Source of the DNA: Macrobrachium rosenbergii
Lineage: Eukaryota > Arthropoda > Malacostraca > Decapoda > Palaemonidae
Reading direction: 5' to 3'
Length of the DNA stretch: 64,000 nucleotides
Assembly (NCBI RefSeq): GCF_040412425.1
Contig: NC_089743.1
Span: forward strand, 87,113,471-87,177,470
Under the pieces are notes generated by a model. The model worked only from the letters and a program-made list of their open reading frames with translations, was not told the DNA's origin and made no database searches. A program made the position numbers and the translations under genes. Positions within the stretch are counted from its first letter, which is position 1; each line of letters starts with the position of its first letter. Shown piece after piece: positions 35,268 to 46,837 of the stretch.

Positions 35268-36530
35268 TCTTTGGTTGTTTTATGACTAATCCTCCCCCTC
35301 CTCTTATTTTCACAGGAGTATTTATTCTGTGTTGGCGTATTCTAGTCAGGTTCGCAAGCGAACGGTTGTTCTTTGGGGAAGAGGACTTTTGAGTACCAGC
35401 AACAGTTCGACTTTGAGGACGTTTCTTACAGCCGTTGTTTGGGCCCAGGCTGGAGCAGCACCAACGTGGTTGTTGTTGGTCAGCAGGTGGAGACCCTGTC
35501 GGCTTTTGGCTGCGGGTGCAGTGGCCCCGGGTGTCCCCTTTGTATTTTTGGCGAGACGGCAGCAGGACGTCGTGATAATACGCCTGTTGTCGTTAGTTGG
35601 TGGACTTCGTTGGAGATGGCTTTTTTGTATCGACTGCTGCTGTACTTTTTCTTTGGATGTAAAGTAATATTGCTTTATTTATTTTTTGTGTTTCGTGGTT
35701 GGACCTGGCTCATTTTGTTGTGACCTTTGTTTTTTCTAAAGATTCCATTAAGTTTAAAATTAATAAATATATTTTTATAGCAAACTCCCCTGTATTTTGT
35801 TTATTCAATGTCGACCTAGCCCCAATATTATTTCCATCTAGATCCTGTGTTTTTCTTAAGAAAATTTGTTTAAGTAACATTGATTGGCTCTGCTCTGGTT
35901 GTCGGAGTTTTCACCACATTGGAGGAGGGAGGTTGATTATTTGGAAAAAAAAAAAAAAATTGTAATTTTTTTTCTGTCGGGAGTGAAGGTATTAGGATCT
36001 TTGGTTGTTTTTTATGCGCTGGTAGTTTGTTTGTTTGGCTAATCCTCCCCTCCTCTTATTTTCAGAGGAGCAGCTCTGTGTTGGCGTGGCCCAACCTCTA
36101 GTCAGGTGCAGTAGCACTTTTGAGTACCAGCAGCAGTTCGACTTTGAGGACTTTCTTGGGCCGTTGTTTCTAGGTCAGCGCACCAAACGAAGATTTGTTT
36201 GTTGGCCGCAGGTGGAGACCCTGGTCGGCTTTCTGCAGTGGCCCGTGTCCTTTGTATTTTGGCGAGACGCAGGCAGGACGCGCCGTGATAATACACCCGT
36301 TGTCGTTAGTTGGTGGACAGATGGTTTTTTTTGTATCTTTTGCTGGTACCTTTCTTTTTGATGTAAAGTAATATTGCTTTATTTATTTTGTGTTTCGTAC
36401 CATTTATTGTGACTTTGTTTTTTTCAAAGATTCTATTAAGTTTAAAATTAATAAATATATTTTTATTAGCAACCTGTATTTTGTTTATTCTCCTTCCTTG
36501 TGTAAAAAGTGAGCTTCGATTAGCCAGGTA
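35264..36530 (+). repeat. Direct duplication of a ~550-700-bp unit
   Basis: Copy 1 (about 35264-35805) and copy 2 (about 35995-36490) share, in order: ATCTTTGGTTGTTTT, CTAATCCTCC, CTCTTATTTTCA, TTTTGAGTACCAGCA, AGTTCGACTTTGAGGAC, AGGTGGAGACCCT, GTGATAATAC, GTTGTCGTTAGTTGGTGGAC, ATGTAAAGTAATATTGCTTT and TTAATAAATATATTTTTAT. Each ends near an AATAAA signal and CTGTATTTTGTTTATTC. Two direct copies with polyadenylation-like ends would suit LTRs of a collapsed retroelement, but no coding interior was seen. ORFs inside do not agree between copies. Confidence 0.75.
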
Positions 36531-37440
36531 GCCCCAATTTATTTCTAGATCAAGGGACTCTAACAATTGAATACCACCATTCATTTGGCATTTGTAAATG
36601 AACATTTTTCACAATAAAATGTGTGCACCACTCCATAGTTCGTACACCTACATTTAAGGGCTCATCCATAGCGTTTAGAACCCTCCTACACACACAAACA
36701 ATGTACCTGTTCCTCTAATCTTACTCAGATTCTTCTTGTTCTTTGATATTAAACTCTTTCCTTTCCAATACCTCCTTCATGCCAACTAACCAACTGTTTC
36801 TAGGTCTTCCACTCCTTTCTCATTAACCTTACACCATTCATTCTTTCCTCATAAGCAAACCATCTCACAATACTCTGATCTATCCTTTCACTTACGGTAG
36901 CCTTTTTACCACTCTCTTGAATACCACCACATTTCCCATAATACCAGTAGTTCCTATGTTGCATATAATATACGAACATTTCTTCTCAACGGCTTCAGTA
37001 ACTTCTCACTTACATATCCTATTCTTGCTCCATTCACAGAAATAATCAAACAGGTATTGCTATAATAATTTTCGCCTAAGCTCCATTTTTACACTAAGTC
37101 AATCTGTCGTGTCTATCATTCTAGCACAATCTCGATTTCATGACAAAAAGTTCTCATTTCTCTTAACAAACTTTGCGCAACATCTCAACGCTTTTAGCAA
37201 CACATTTTTCATGAATGCATCAAAACTTTTTTTCTAGGTACGTAAAAGCCACGTGCATCTTCTTCGCTTTGCTCTTATACTTCCCTCAGAACTATATCAA
37301 AACAATCACTTGATCTAATCACCCTTATCCTAATCTAAAACTGTCCTTCCGCCATCTGTCCTTCCTTGTCAATCAAGAGTCTACCACACACCACGATTCT
37401 TGCCCAATCTTCTGTCATGCTCCCCTTCAATTAACATCAA
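36531..37440 (-). pseudogene. Decayed non-LTR retrotransposon C-terminal region
   Basis: Minus-strand text near 36905-36760 reads ERIDQSIVRWFAYEERMNG and then RNSWLVGMKEVL-like words, resembling the RWFGHMERM---R and GRP---W-DGVK-VL signature after the reverse transcriptase in many arthropod LINEs. It is full of stops and indels. The limits are approximate. Confidence 0.5.
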
Positions 37441-37454
37441 CTTTTGGGTATTTA

Positions 37455-37524
37455 TATATATATTACTATATATTATATATATATATATGTGTGTGTATTA
37501 TATAAATATATATATATATATATA

Positions 37525-37570
<46 letters not shown>

Positions 37571-37582
37571 TATATATATTGA
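37455..37582. repeat. (TA)n microsatellite with GT interruption
   Basis: Interrupted TA tracts with GTGTGTG near 37489-37496. Confidence 0.9.
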
Positions 37583-37636
37583 TAACAGGATCACATTTAT
37601 ATATGATTATATCTATGGAGACTGTTATTTAAAACG

Positions 37637-37760
37637 TTACAAGCTTTCAGAGGGCTTTTCCGTCCTCATCATGAGGACAGGAAAGTCCTTGAAAGCTTGG
37701 AACTTTTTTTAATAAAATTCTTTTCTAGATACCATCCTGTTTAAGCGAGGTCTTGTTATT
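37637..37760. repeat. Hairpin element next to (TA)n
   Basis: Around the centre CTCATCATGAGGAC, arms with CAAGCTTTCAGAGGGCTTTTCC and its near complement GGAAAGTCCTTGAAAGCTTGG pair. It is followed by AATAAAATTC and TAGATACCATC, the tail also seen in the foldback at 11338-11475. Confidence 0.6.
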
Positions 37761-37798
37761 AATTGTAATACATGAGAACAATTATGCAAGTGATCAGA

Positions 37799-37799
<1 letters not shown>

Positions 37800-37887
<88 letters not shown>

Positions 37888-37962
37888 GCCATATATATAT
37901 ATATATAAATAAAGTTGCTTATAAAATACCAAAGAAGAGGGTTTTAACATTATATTTGGAAT

Positions 37963-38040
<78 letters not shown>

Positions 38041-38150
38041 CTGTCAGTTGAGGAAACAGTAGTTTCAGAAATATATATAACGCTGTAAATCTACCCTCTT
38101 TGATGTTTTTATTGGCAACCTTTATTAGATGGAATTCTGCTATAAAAATA
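37800..38150. repeat. (TA)n tracts flanked by an inverted repeat
   Basis: TA tracts at about 37800-37880 and 37968-38035. The second lies between GTTGCTTATAAAATACCAAA (37913 onward) and its imperfect complement in CTACCCTCTTTGATGTTTTT-ATTGGCAACC (to about 38121). Confidence 0.7.
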
Positions 38151-38457
38151 TATATATATATATATACTATAGTAATTTTTCTTTCACAGTAAACAAAAGT
38201 ATAATATTTCAGTCAAATAATCATATGTGCCATATAGTCTTCGTCCACTTGAAGCGGCTCTTTGCTCAGATAGAATATGTATGTCCTTCTCAATTTGCTC
38301 GAATGACACCCAGGACAATATTGCTACTGGATGTGGGCGTGTAAAGGCTGCCAGAAAATCAATATAAAAACAAGGAGAAGTTGACGTATGGAATACACAA
38401 AAGCCTGCTAAGGACTAGAACGGCGAGTCAGATACAACATAGGAACGAATAAATCGA

Positions 38458-38495
<38 letters not shown>

Positions 38496-39589
38496 GAGAC
38501 AAATGTTCGATACTACTATGTGTATATCTTATTTTATTTTCGCCTTTTCTGGTAATGTGACTTGAGACGGTGTTACCCTTTCGGTTGCCACCAATTCATT
38601 TTGAGATGAAGTTGCGAGCCACATGGTCTCGTTTGGTCGGATAAAACACAGAGGTCTACAACAGGACTGTTAACCCTTGTAACACCTCACAGTACTAACT
38701 GGGCGATTTTAGGCGAGGACTCACGCCTGCTTGAGGCCAACTTAATGTAAACCAGCTAACCACAGGTCTTGCCCCACGAATGCAATGGGGCCTATTATAC
38801 GTCTTGCATCGCCTGGTGGTTACCTACCCAGCCACTGACCATATGCAGTGTTGCTAAATTTCGATAGCTGGACGACTAGTGGACTAGCGGATGTTGCAAC
38901 TGCCAAACAATAGCATCTTAACTTCTCCAGTGCCAGATGATTTGGCCCTTAATTTCTACAGAATTCTTTGAAAATCCTAATGGGATTGAAATGATGGATT
39001 TTGACATGATCCCCGCCAGACTTCGAACCGAGATCGAGGGGGGAAAATTCATTCGTCATTCTAGCCACTTCGAAAATGGAGTTGAAACAGCTTTTATTCT
39101 TAGTGATAATGATACCTCTTTGGAAATTAAAGCACCGAAAAGACAAGAGATACAATCAATCAATATCCCTTATTTCAGCTCGGGGCCGTATACATGGAAT
39201 ATACAAATACAATATGCACACTCTAGATACATAAGATAATATGAATGAAAATAGTAATCGGCATTATCCACACAGTTGCTGAAGAAGTAGAAAAAATAGA
39301 ATTCTTTCATAATAATGGTAATGACAGTAATTATATGGAGAATAATAGTAAAAAAATATATATATATATTAAAAATTATAACAATTAAAAATACAGATTG
39401 CAGACAATTAATTTCCATCTAGGGACCTCAGGTGGTTACAAAAATCAGGTCCAGAAGGCTAAACACGAAAATTGAAAATTGCAAAACTCTACAATGATAT
39501 TAATCGCAGTAATAATAAAAAAGGAAAAATACCAATAATAACAAGAGACGTAGAAAAATAATAATAATAACAATAATGACAGAGTCTGG
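38151..39589. other. Gene-poor interval
   Basis: A (TC)n tract lies at about 38460-38492. The 100-codon ORF at 38937-39239 has no recognisable domain. Confidence 0.35.
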
Positions 39590-40490
39590 AGATGACACTT
39601 CATAATTGCAAAAATAGAGAATAAGTCACTTAAGGAACAGACGCCTCATTATCCCATCTTTCCCACAATTTAGATCTTGCCTCACTGCTCAGGATGCTTT
39701 GTAGGAGCGAATTGCTGCTGTTTCTCAGCCGGGTGATCAGACTGGACATTGTTCGACTCTCAATGATTTTCTAACTATCCAGGCGGTTTCTATGAACATC
39801 TGCGTGGCGGAGTGATAGCGAGGAGTGTTTGTGAGGCGTCTCAGAATGTCATTGTGGATAACAGTGTTACGTTTCATGGTCTCTCGGGTGTAGTTCGTCC
39901 AAAGGGAACACCCATATATACTGCAGCAGTACGCGCGGAAGAGCAAGCTCCGTGTCTCGGTGACAGAAGGCAAACCTCTTTGCAATCATGTTGCCGGTTG
40001 AACATAGTTTACGACGCCTCTGCTCTATGCCTGCCGTATCTTTCAGGTCGTCCGTGATAATGTGGCCCAGATACGGAAATTCATGCACGGATTCCACACG
40101 ATGATTTCCGAGGAAAATCTGTGGTTCTGCAATATGCCTAAGCGATCTAGGGAGTAGTGACATACACTGGGTCTTGGTTTCGTTGTATACGATATCAAAT
40201 TCCTCTGCATATTGGCGGCAGGTGTCGATGGGTCGCTGGAGACCTTGCACTGATGGAGAAATCAGAACCTTATCGTCGTTGTATATAGTTGTTTCGCTGA
40301 TAGTGCATCCGATAGGGAGTGAGTTCAGTTTGGCATTCAGGGCATCTGTGTACATGTTAAACAGGTATAGAGAGAGAATGTCCCCTTGCCGGAGCCCGTT
40401 TAGGGAGCCGAAGGCGTACGACAGTACGTTACCGCATTTGACAGAGACTCTCACAGAGAGATTCTTAGTATCGAAGTATAAACAGTGTAT
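39590..40490 (-). pseudogene. Non-LTR retrotransposon reverse transcriptase fragment
   Basis: The minus-strand frame at 40454-39867 contains GLRQGDILSLYLFNMYTDAL, the reverse transcriptase motif normally near G-RQGG-LSP-LFN-Y, then IYNDDKVLISPS at the place of the catalytic Y/F-ADD motif, and TKTQCMSLLP. A second frame (39985-39737) continues with FRAYCCSIYGCSLW and LRRLTNTPRYHSATQMF, typical of the region after the palm. The frame shift, missing N-terminal half and Asn in the active-site motif show it is dead. Confidence 0.75.
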
Positions 40491-40895
40491 ATAGACATAT
40501 CAAAAGGAAATTTTTATACAACCCACAACAGACCCTGAACAGAAGCTATGGATCGCTGTTCTTATCTGATAAGAAATAAATGACTTTTATCTATGATGAT
40601 ATGACTTGCTAATGGTCGCACAGCCTAAGAATGCCATGAGGAGATTCAATAGTAACTAGGAAGGTGTAGTGACACCATCTCTCAACCTGAACCTTGTGGA
40701 ATAGCGTAGGCAGGACCTGACGGATTACGTGCATGTCTGTGTGTGTGTGTTTCCATCGCCTGGGGACATGTATTTTCTGTTTCTGATGTGTTGAAGGTAC
40801 AATGACTCCATTGCCGGCAAGTGGATTTTGTTTTTATTCTTTTTTTCATTGTATACACATGGACAGTACATTTTTTGTAAAAATTGGCTATGTGT

Positions 40896-40897
<2 letters not shown>
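40491..40897. other. Stretch with no gene seen
   Basis: A short GT tract near 40737-40751. No gene supported. Confidence 0.35.

Positions 40898-40986
<89 letters not shown>
40898..40986. repeat. (TA)n-(GT)n microsatellite
   Basis: TA to about 40957, then GT. Confidence 0.95.
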
Positions 40987-40988
<2 letters not shown>

Positions 40989-41009
40989 CATACATAATCT
41001 AATGAACAT

Positions 41010-41065
41010 TTTATTAAGGAAATCTCCTATGATCCCATATCCGAATGAGATATAAACAAAGCTCA

Positions 41066-41146
<81 letters not shown>

Positions 41147-41235
41147 TGGGATTGACAGGCCGTGTTTATCTGTTTATTAGGCTTTGTTTACATCTCATTC
41201 GGATATAGGATCATAGGGGATTTCCTTGAAGTGAT
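41010..41235. repeat. Foldback with a (TA)n loop
   Basis: The left arm 41015-41062 contains AAGGAAATCTCC, TATGATCC-ATATCCGAATG and ATAAACAAAGC. The right arm 41177-41230 contains the complements GCTTTGTTTACATCTCATTC, GGATATAGGATCATAG and GGGGATTTCCTTG. The loop is about 70 bp of TA plus a short unique piece. No coding capacity. Confidence 0.85.
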
Positions 41236-41331
41236 AAAGTGTGAGTAAGATACAGTCTACGTATTTGGTAAAAATGTTCATGAGATCATGTATATACTGT
41301 ATATGTACATATATGTGTGTGTATACTGTAT

Positions 41332-41454
<123 letters not shown>

Positions 41455-41659
41455 CACACACAGTATATTACACCTACTGAATGAAATCACCGTTAAAACG
41501 CTGGTGCGACGGCGCAGTTGCGTCTAGCAAGGCATTGCTAAACGGGTCTTAATTCGAAATCACATAGATATTTGTATGCGAAATCTGAATTTGACTTATA
41601 TTGGTCTTTGCGGCGAAGTTTGTTGCGGCAATGTCGTTGGAACCTGTACCACACCAGTC

Positions 41660-41765
41660 GCTTGCTCAGATACGGACTTGTGATAAGCGTGTCCGGGAAA
41701 GCGCAAGTGGGGCGAGGATTAAAAGGTCATTGTGGTTATTCACGCACGCACACTCACACACATAC
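41660..41765 (+). mobile_element. SINE tail, family C (diverged)
   Basis: GATAAGCGTGTCCGGGAAAG, then TAAAAGGTCATTGTGGTTAT, followed by a CA/TA tract, resembles the better copies at 50020-50095 and 60970-61060. Confidence 0.5.
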
Positions 41766-41774
41766 ATAATCTAA

Positions 41775-41836
41775 TATATATATTATATATACATATATGA
41801 ATATATATGTATATATAAATAATATACATGTATGCG

Positions 41837-41923
<87 letters not shown>
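41775..41923. repeat. (TA)n microsatellite
   Basis: Interrupted TA tracts directly before the Tc1/mariner remnant. Confidence 0.95.
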
Positions 41924-41927
<4 letters not shown>

Positions 41928-41934
41928 GTGTTTC

Positions 41935-43130
41935 AAATTAAAGCCCCCTCTACAGCGTAAACTAAAATTGATATGGATAAAAACAAAAGTAATTCAGAAC
42001 AGGTATTTATTTAAGTTTCTCTCTGAGCATTTAATATTTTGTGTGGCCTCCCATCTGCCTGTCCCACAGCCTGCATTCTTGAGGGGTATGATTTAACAAA
42101 TGCAAAAAGCTGAGACTCAAACTCCATTTCCCTGAGCACTTTTAATACCTCTCTTGCAGGTCATCACAGCTTGTTATAACCATCATAGTTCACTGTGCGT
42201 CCTTCAACACGATCCTCAAGATTCTACCAACGTTTTCACATTAAGGTCCAGGGAGCTACCTGAAATTCACTTGACGAGGAAGAAATTGATACCACTGGTT
42301 TGAAGCAGCTCACTGTGTCTGAAGAGCCTTAAACAGGTGCCATATCATGCAAAATGTCACTTCAACAGATAACACATTTTCAGGATCTTTTGAGGAAAGG
42401 AAATACACCACCAGTAAGCACAGTTTTTTTTAAGTATTCGCCATTCCATGACTGTTCTTTTTCTTTAATGTTCCACATTAACCATTTGGCTGTGAAACAG
42501 AGAAAAATTCCCAAACATTCAGGAAATTTCACAACTTGGCAATAGCGCACGTCATCACTGATATCATCCAACTTTGCAGCCCAAATGATGTCATTTTTAT
42601 GACGGCTTCCTGACTGTAAATGAAATGAAGAATTCATCTGATGCAGCAACATGGAGAAAGTCAGTATTTCATCCAAATCTTTAAGAAAATGAACCACAAA
42701 ACCATGCACGGTCCTCTCTGTTGCTGAGTGATGTTGGGCTTGCTGATAACATGAAATGGCTTGATACCAGATTTTTCTTCTCTCACAATATACAGCGCTT
42801 AACTTCTCTTCTTTCCCCCTTTTTGCTTCTAGTTCAAGTGCCAGTTTACATAAAGACTTTCTGGTCTACCCACTGCCTCAGCTATGATGTCTTTTGACTC
42901 CTGGAGAAAGGACCTCAGGCCTTCCAAGATTCCTCTTTTTGCAATGACAAGTCATATGGATTTTGTTCCAGTTTCTTTTAACAAAGGATTCATCTCCTTT
43001 AATGTATTTAGCTGTCCAGGAACGTGAATGAAGGATGCGCCATCCCTGGCCTCTCTTGAAGGTTATAGCCCGGATTCAGGTCCAATCCATCTGATTTCCT
43101 CCAGAGTTGTTAAAGGCCATGGCTGTATCT
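41935..43130 (-). pseudogene. Degenerate Tc1/mariner-family transposase
   Basis: Minus-strand frames carry a recognisable succession: KNDIIWAAKLDDISDDVRYC, QVVKFPECLGIF and QSWNGEYLKKTVLT (frame 42709-42380), then NVLSVEVTFCMIWHLFKALQ near 42350-42290, then PGP*CENVGRILRIVLKDAQ near 42250-42200 and finally SYPSRMQAV-GGHTKY near 42085-42035. These correspond to the middle, second catalytic and C-terminal parts of Tc1-like transposases. Many stops and frame shifts make it inactive. Terminal inverted repeats were not found. Confidence 0.68.
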
Positions 43131-43279
43131 AACTCTGTCACTCAGTCTGAAAATGCAAGACATGCAAGATGAAAAATAGCTTAATAGAAACTTAAAACAA
43201 TGTACTTGGAGATAGGCTATAGCAGAAAACTTCATAACTTCCATTTGTTCTGTGAGGGGCTCACTTCTGAAACATTCGT

Positions 43280-43280
43280 A

Positions 43281-43345
<65 letters not shown>
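43280..43345. repeat. (TA)n microsatellite
   Basis: About 32 uninterrupted TA dinucleotides. Confidence 0.95.
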
Positions 43346-43351
<6 letters not shown>

Positions 43352-43534
43352 TACAGATAGATATAATAATAGTAGACAAACAAGTTAAATGTATCCTGCA
43401 TATTACTAGACTTATGGAATCAAATAACAATAGTGATGCATGTAGCAGAAGCAGAGAAATACAGTATCATCTTCAGTGCTATGACAATGTAAGAGATAAG
43501 TAGCGAGGCTAAGAAGGACATAGAATAGACAATA

Positions 43535-44450
43535 ATCATTGACCTTTTTTATTCAGTTTTTCATCTTTATTAACTTTTTCGTTTTTAATAAGTTTTTCGT
43601 TTTTGTTCACTTTTTTGTTATTTCACTTTTTCGTTTTATTCACTTTTCCGTTTTATTAACTTTTTTTTTGTTTTTATTTCGCTGTTTCGTTTTCATTCAC
43701 TTTACCGTTTTTATTTCATTGTTTTGTTTTCATTCACTTTTTTATTTCACCTTTTCATTTTTATTCACTTTTGGTTTTTATTTACTTTTTAGTTTTTATT
43801 CACTTTTCGTTTTTATTTAACTTTTTTCGTTTTTATTTAACTTTTTTGTTTTTATTAAATTTTTCATTTTTATTTCAATTTTTCCTTTTATCCACTTTTT
43901 CGTTTTTTCTTTACTTTTTAGTTTGTATTCTCTTTTTTATTTTCCTTCATTTGGTTTTTATTTCATTTTTCGTGTTTAATAAGTTTTTAGTTTTTGTTTC
44001 ATTTTTTCGTTTTTATTTCACTTTTTCGTTTATTCACTTTGTCGTCTTTATTCACTTTTCCTTTGTACTTTTTTCGTTTTCGCCTCACTTTTTCGTTTGT
44101 ATTCACTTTGTTTTTATAAACTTTTTCGTATTTATTTCAGTTTTTCATTTTATTAATTTTGTCATTGTTATCCAATTTTCATTTGAAATTTAACTTTTTC
44201 ATTTTTTTGTACTTTTTTGTCCTTATTCAGATTTTAAATTTTATTCGCTTTTTCGTCTTTATTTCACCTTTCCGTTTTATTCTCTTTTCCATTTTATTAA
44301 ATTTTACGTTTTTATTCAACTTTTTTGTTTTTATTCAATTTTCCATCTTAATATCACTTCGTTGTTATTCACTTTTCTGTTTTTAATTTCATGTTTCCGC
44401 TTTTATTCCCTTTTTTGTTTTTATTCCACTGTGCTTTCTGTCATTTCGTA
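43535..44450. repeat. T-rich degenerate array (TTTTTCGTTTTTATTCAC-like unit)
   Basis: A unit of about 16-19 bases made of CTTTTTCGTTTTTATT plus CAC/TCA repeats for more than 900 bp with many small changes and indels. One strand is almost pure pyrimidine with CG steps at regular places. The Phe-rich ORFs in all three plus-strand frames are by-products. Confidence 0.9.
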
Positions 44451-44689
44451 TTTTTTCGAGATTTCATTCGGGTGAAAGAACTCGATGCTCTTGCATGATA
44501 CGAGAAACAAACGGGAATCTGGTAAGATACGCGTTTATCCAAGTGCAATGTCGCGTCTGCGAGATAAAATTTATAAAAAAAACAAAGATTATTAATCAGC
44601 TGCTTGAGCAGTCGCGATAGCAGGCATGCCTGAACTCGTTTCAGGGACAAACGTCTTCATTATTCAGCAAGAAAATCACTAAAAGATGT

Positions 44690-44690
<1 letters not shown>
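44451..44690. other. Stretch with no gene seen
   Basis: A 69-codon minus-strand ORF lacks support. GCAGGCATGCCTG near 44621-44633 is a small palindrome. Confidence 0.35.
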
Positions 44691-44692
<2 letters not shown>

Positions 44693-44760
<68 letters not shown>

Positions 44761-44873
44761 GTGCATTGATATGTTTATCAGATGATGGGGGACAGTTAGT
44801 CCCGGGAAAGTTTACTTTTCCTGAATAAATGCCATCCAGATACTCATCAGTTTAAATCATATGTGTATATATA

Positions 44874-44920
<47 letters not shown>
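44693..44920. repeat. (TA)n tracts around a short element tail
   Basis: TA at about 44693-44756 and 44876-44918 enclose a segment with AAGTTTACTTTTCCTGAATA and CCAGATACTCATC, resembling the right half of the foldback at 11338-11475. Confidence 0.7.
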
Positions 44921-45565
44921 AACTTCTTCTACTGTAATCTGACAGTGTATGTGAAGATAAAAAAACTATAAAGGCCTATTTACATTACAACCATACAGTT
45001 CAGATACCAAAACTAATGTATCCACATTTCACCGAGGATCGGGGATACAAAACTTTTGGTGTCCGAAATATATATGGTTGGAACGTGTAATTAGTGCTTT
45101 CATGGGCTTTTTTCCTTTATATATAAATATATATATATATATATATAAATGTGTTTTTATATATGTGTGTGTGTTTATTTACAGTATGTATATGGTTGTT
45201 TAACAAGCAACTGAAAACTAAACACCATTGACAGAAAGTAACATCAGAACATTTTAAAATAACTTATTTCATAGGTGACGACATACTTATTTCACCGGAA
45301 TCCTGATTATGTACTAGTCTTGTAATAACAACAAAGCTTTAAAGTTTTAGAATACCGAGCCCAATCAACCAGGAAAGCGTTGGAGATAACAGATGACTGT
45401 ATTCATAAAGCAAGCACAGATATTGTGAGTGAAATGGTCTCTTGGCTTCTTATGCGATACATTTTTATAAAACTGAAACTTACGAATGATGAAAGTCGAT
45501 ATCTTTTCCATTGGAAATTTACCTCTTTGATTTTATTTACAACTCGTGATCAGACATTCCTGTTT
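44921..45565. other. Stretch with no gene seen
   Basis: Short TA tract at 45119-45147. The 64-codon ORF 45380-45574 runs into the SINE that follows. Confidence 0.35.
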
Positions 45566-45748
45566 CCCTGGTGATAGAAATTCATTTCTGTTTATAATGT
45601 GGCTCGGATTCCACAGTAAGCTTTAGGTCCCGTTGCTAGGTAACCAGTTGGTTGTTAGCCACGTAAAATAAATCTAATCCTTCGGGCCAGCCCTAGGAGA
45701 GCTGTTAATCAGCTCAGTGGTCTGGTTAAACTAAGGTATACTTTTTTT
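45566..45748 (+). mobile_element. tRNA-related SINE, family B
   Basis: TGGTGATAGAAATTCATTTC, GGATTCCACAGTAAGCTTTA, GGTCCCGTTGCTAGGTAACC, CCTTCGGGCCAGCCCTAGGA and GCTCAGTGGTCTGG occur in order. The last resembles a polymerase III A box. Inverted copy at 15189-15380. Confidence 0.78.
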
Positions 45749-45818
45749 ACGGAGGTACGCAGACTGCATTTTCTTGGTGTTTATTAGATCTGGACTTGCA
45801 GCTATGTCAAAGATGATT

Positions 45819-45819
<1 letters not shown>

Positions 45820-45854
<35 letters not shown>

Positions 45855-45875
45855 ACACACACACACCCACACAGT
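45820..45875. repeat. (CT)n-(CA)n microsatellite
   Basis: CT to about 45851, then CA. Confidence 0.95.
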
Positions 45876-46149
45876 ATAGAAGTAGCACCAGTAGTCAAGA
45901 TATGTATTTGATACGCACCCACACTCTCTCGATATGATGCTTGTCATTGGCTCCTCTACACTCGCACCGGCCGTTGCTGGCCAGTCTATTTTTACCAACC
46001 TTATGAAATGCTGTTCACCTCTTACCCTTCAAACATGAAACCTTATCTCTTAATCACGTAATTGTTTCAAAATAACAGATTATCATCACCGGAAGAAGGT
46101 TGTCGACTTCGTGCCACACACAACGAGGGTCTTGAGAACTTGTCCTCTG

Positions 46150-46282
<133 letters not shown>

Positions 46283-46295
46283 ATGTGTGTGTGTG

Positions 46296-46480
46296 TAGAT
46301 TCAACTGGTCACTTTTTACCAGATACATATATGTAGGCCTATATAATTGTAATAGCCACAATGCCGTCTTAACTTCTCGAATTCTTCGCGCTTTTTCGAT
46401 ACAGCTTGTGACTACAAAACCATCAGCACAACGAAGTCACGTGACTTCGTTGTGATAATGGTGACGCGGGTTCGTTTCTC
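46296..46480. mobile_element. Head-to-head SINE pair (family C) with perfect palindrome at the junction
   Basis: The left part is a minus-oriented family C body (TTGTAATAGCCACAATGCCG, TCTTAACTTCTCGAATTCTT, CGCGCTTTTTCGATACAGCT). The junction 46427-46454 is CACAACGAAGTCAC followed by its exact complement. The right part reads ATGGTGACGCGGGTTCGTTT, a T-arm/B-box-like motif. The same layout occurs at 60652-61060. Confidence 0.7.
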
Positions 46481-46620
46481 TTCCCAGTCCCCATCCATTC
46501 CCCTCCCTCCCCTTCCTCCTCCTCCCCTCCCCTCTCCCTTCCCCACCCGCTTCCTCCTTTCCCACCCCTGTCCAGAAAATTTCAACATTAAGTGACCCAG
46601 CAGCATTTTTGTTTCGAAAT
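46481..46620. other. C/T-rich tract
   Basis: Polypyrimidine run of CCCTCCC/TTCCTCC about 90 bp long (46484-46572). Confidence 0.7.
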
Positions 46621-46837
46621 GGACATAGCAGGTAAAGCTAGAACAACAGCAGACACTATTGGTGATGATCCAGAACTGCCAATGGCATCAGCATTGGTTC
46701 AGTACCCATCAACAGCTGCTCCAGCACTTACACCAAGATATGGGCAGTTGTTTGTTTATGACTGGAAGGTAAACGAGGCTGGTGCTGCCCGTGGACTTTT
46801 GCTGACTGTAATTAGTAGGGTTAATTCAGCTGTGGGT

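Noticed and set aside
35329..35723. ORFs of 112 and 116 codons in the duplicated unit
   Set aside because: The second copy of the unit at 36 kb does not keep these frames, so there is no sign of protein constraint.
43539..44386. Three Phe-rich ORFs of 75-140 codons
   Set aside because: All arise from the TTTTTCGTTTTTATT array. All plus-strand frames are similarly open.
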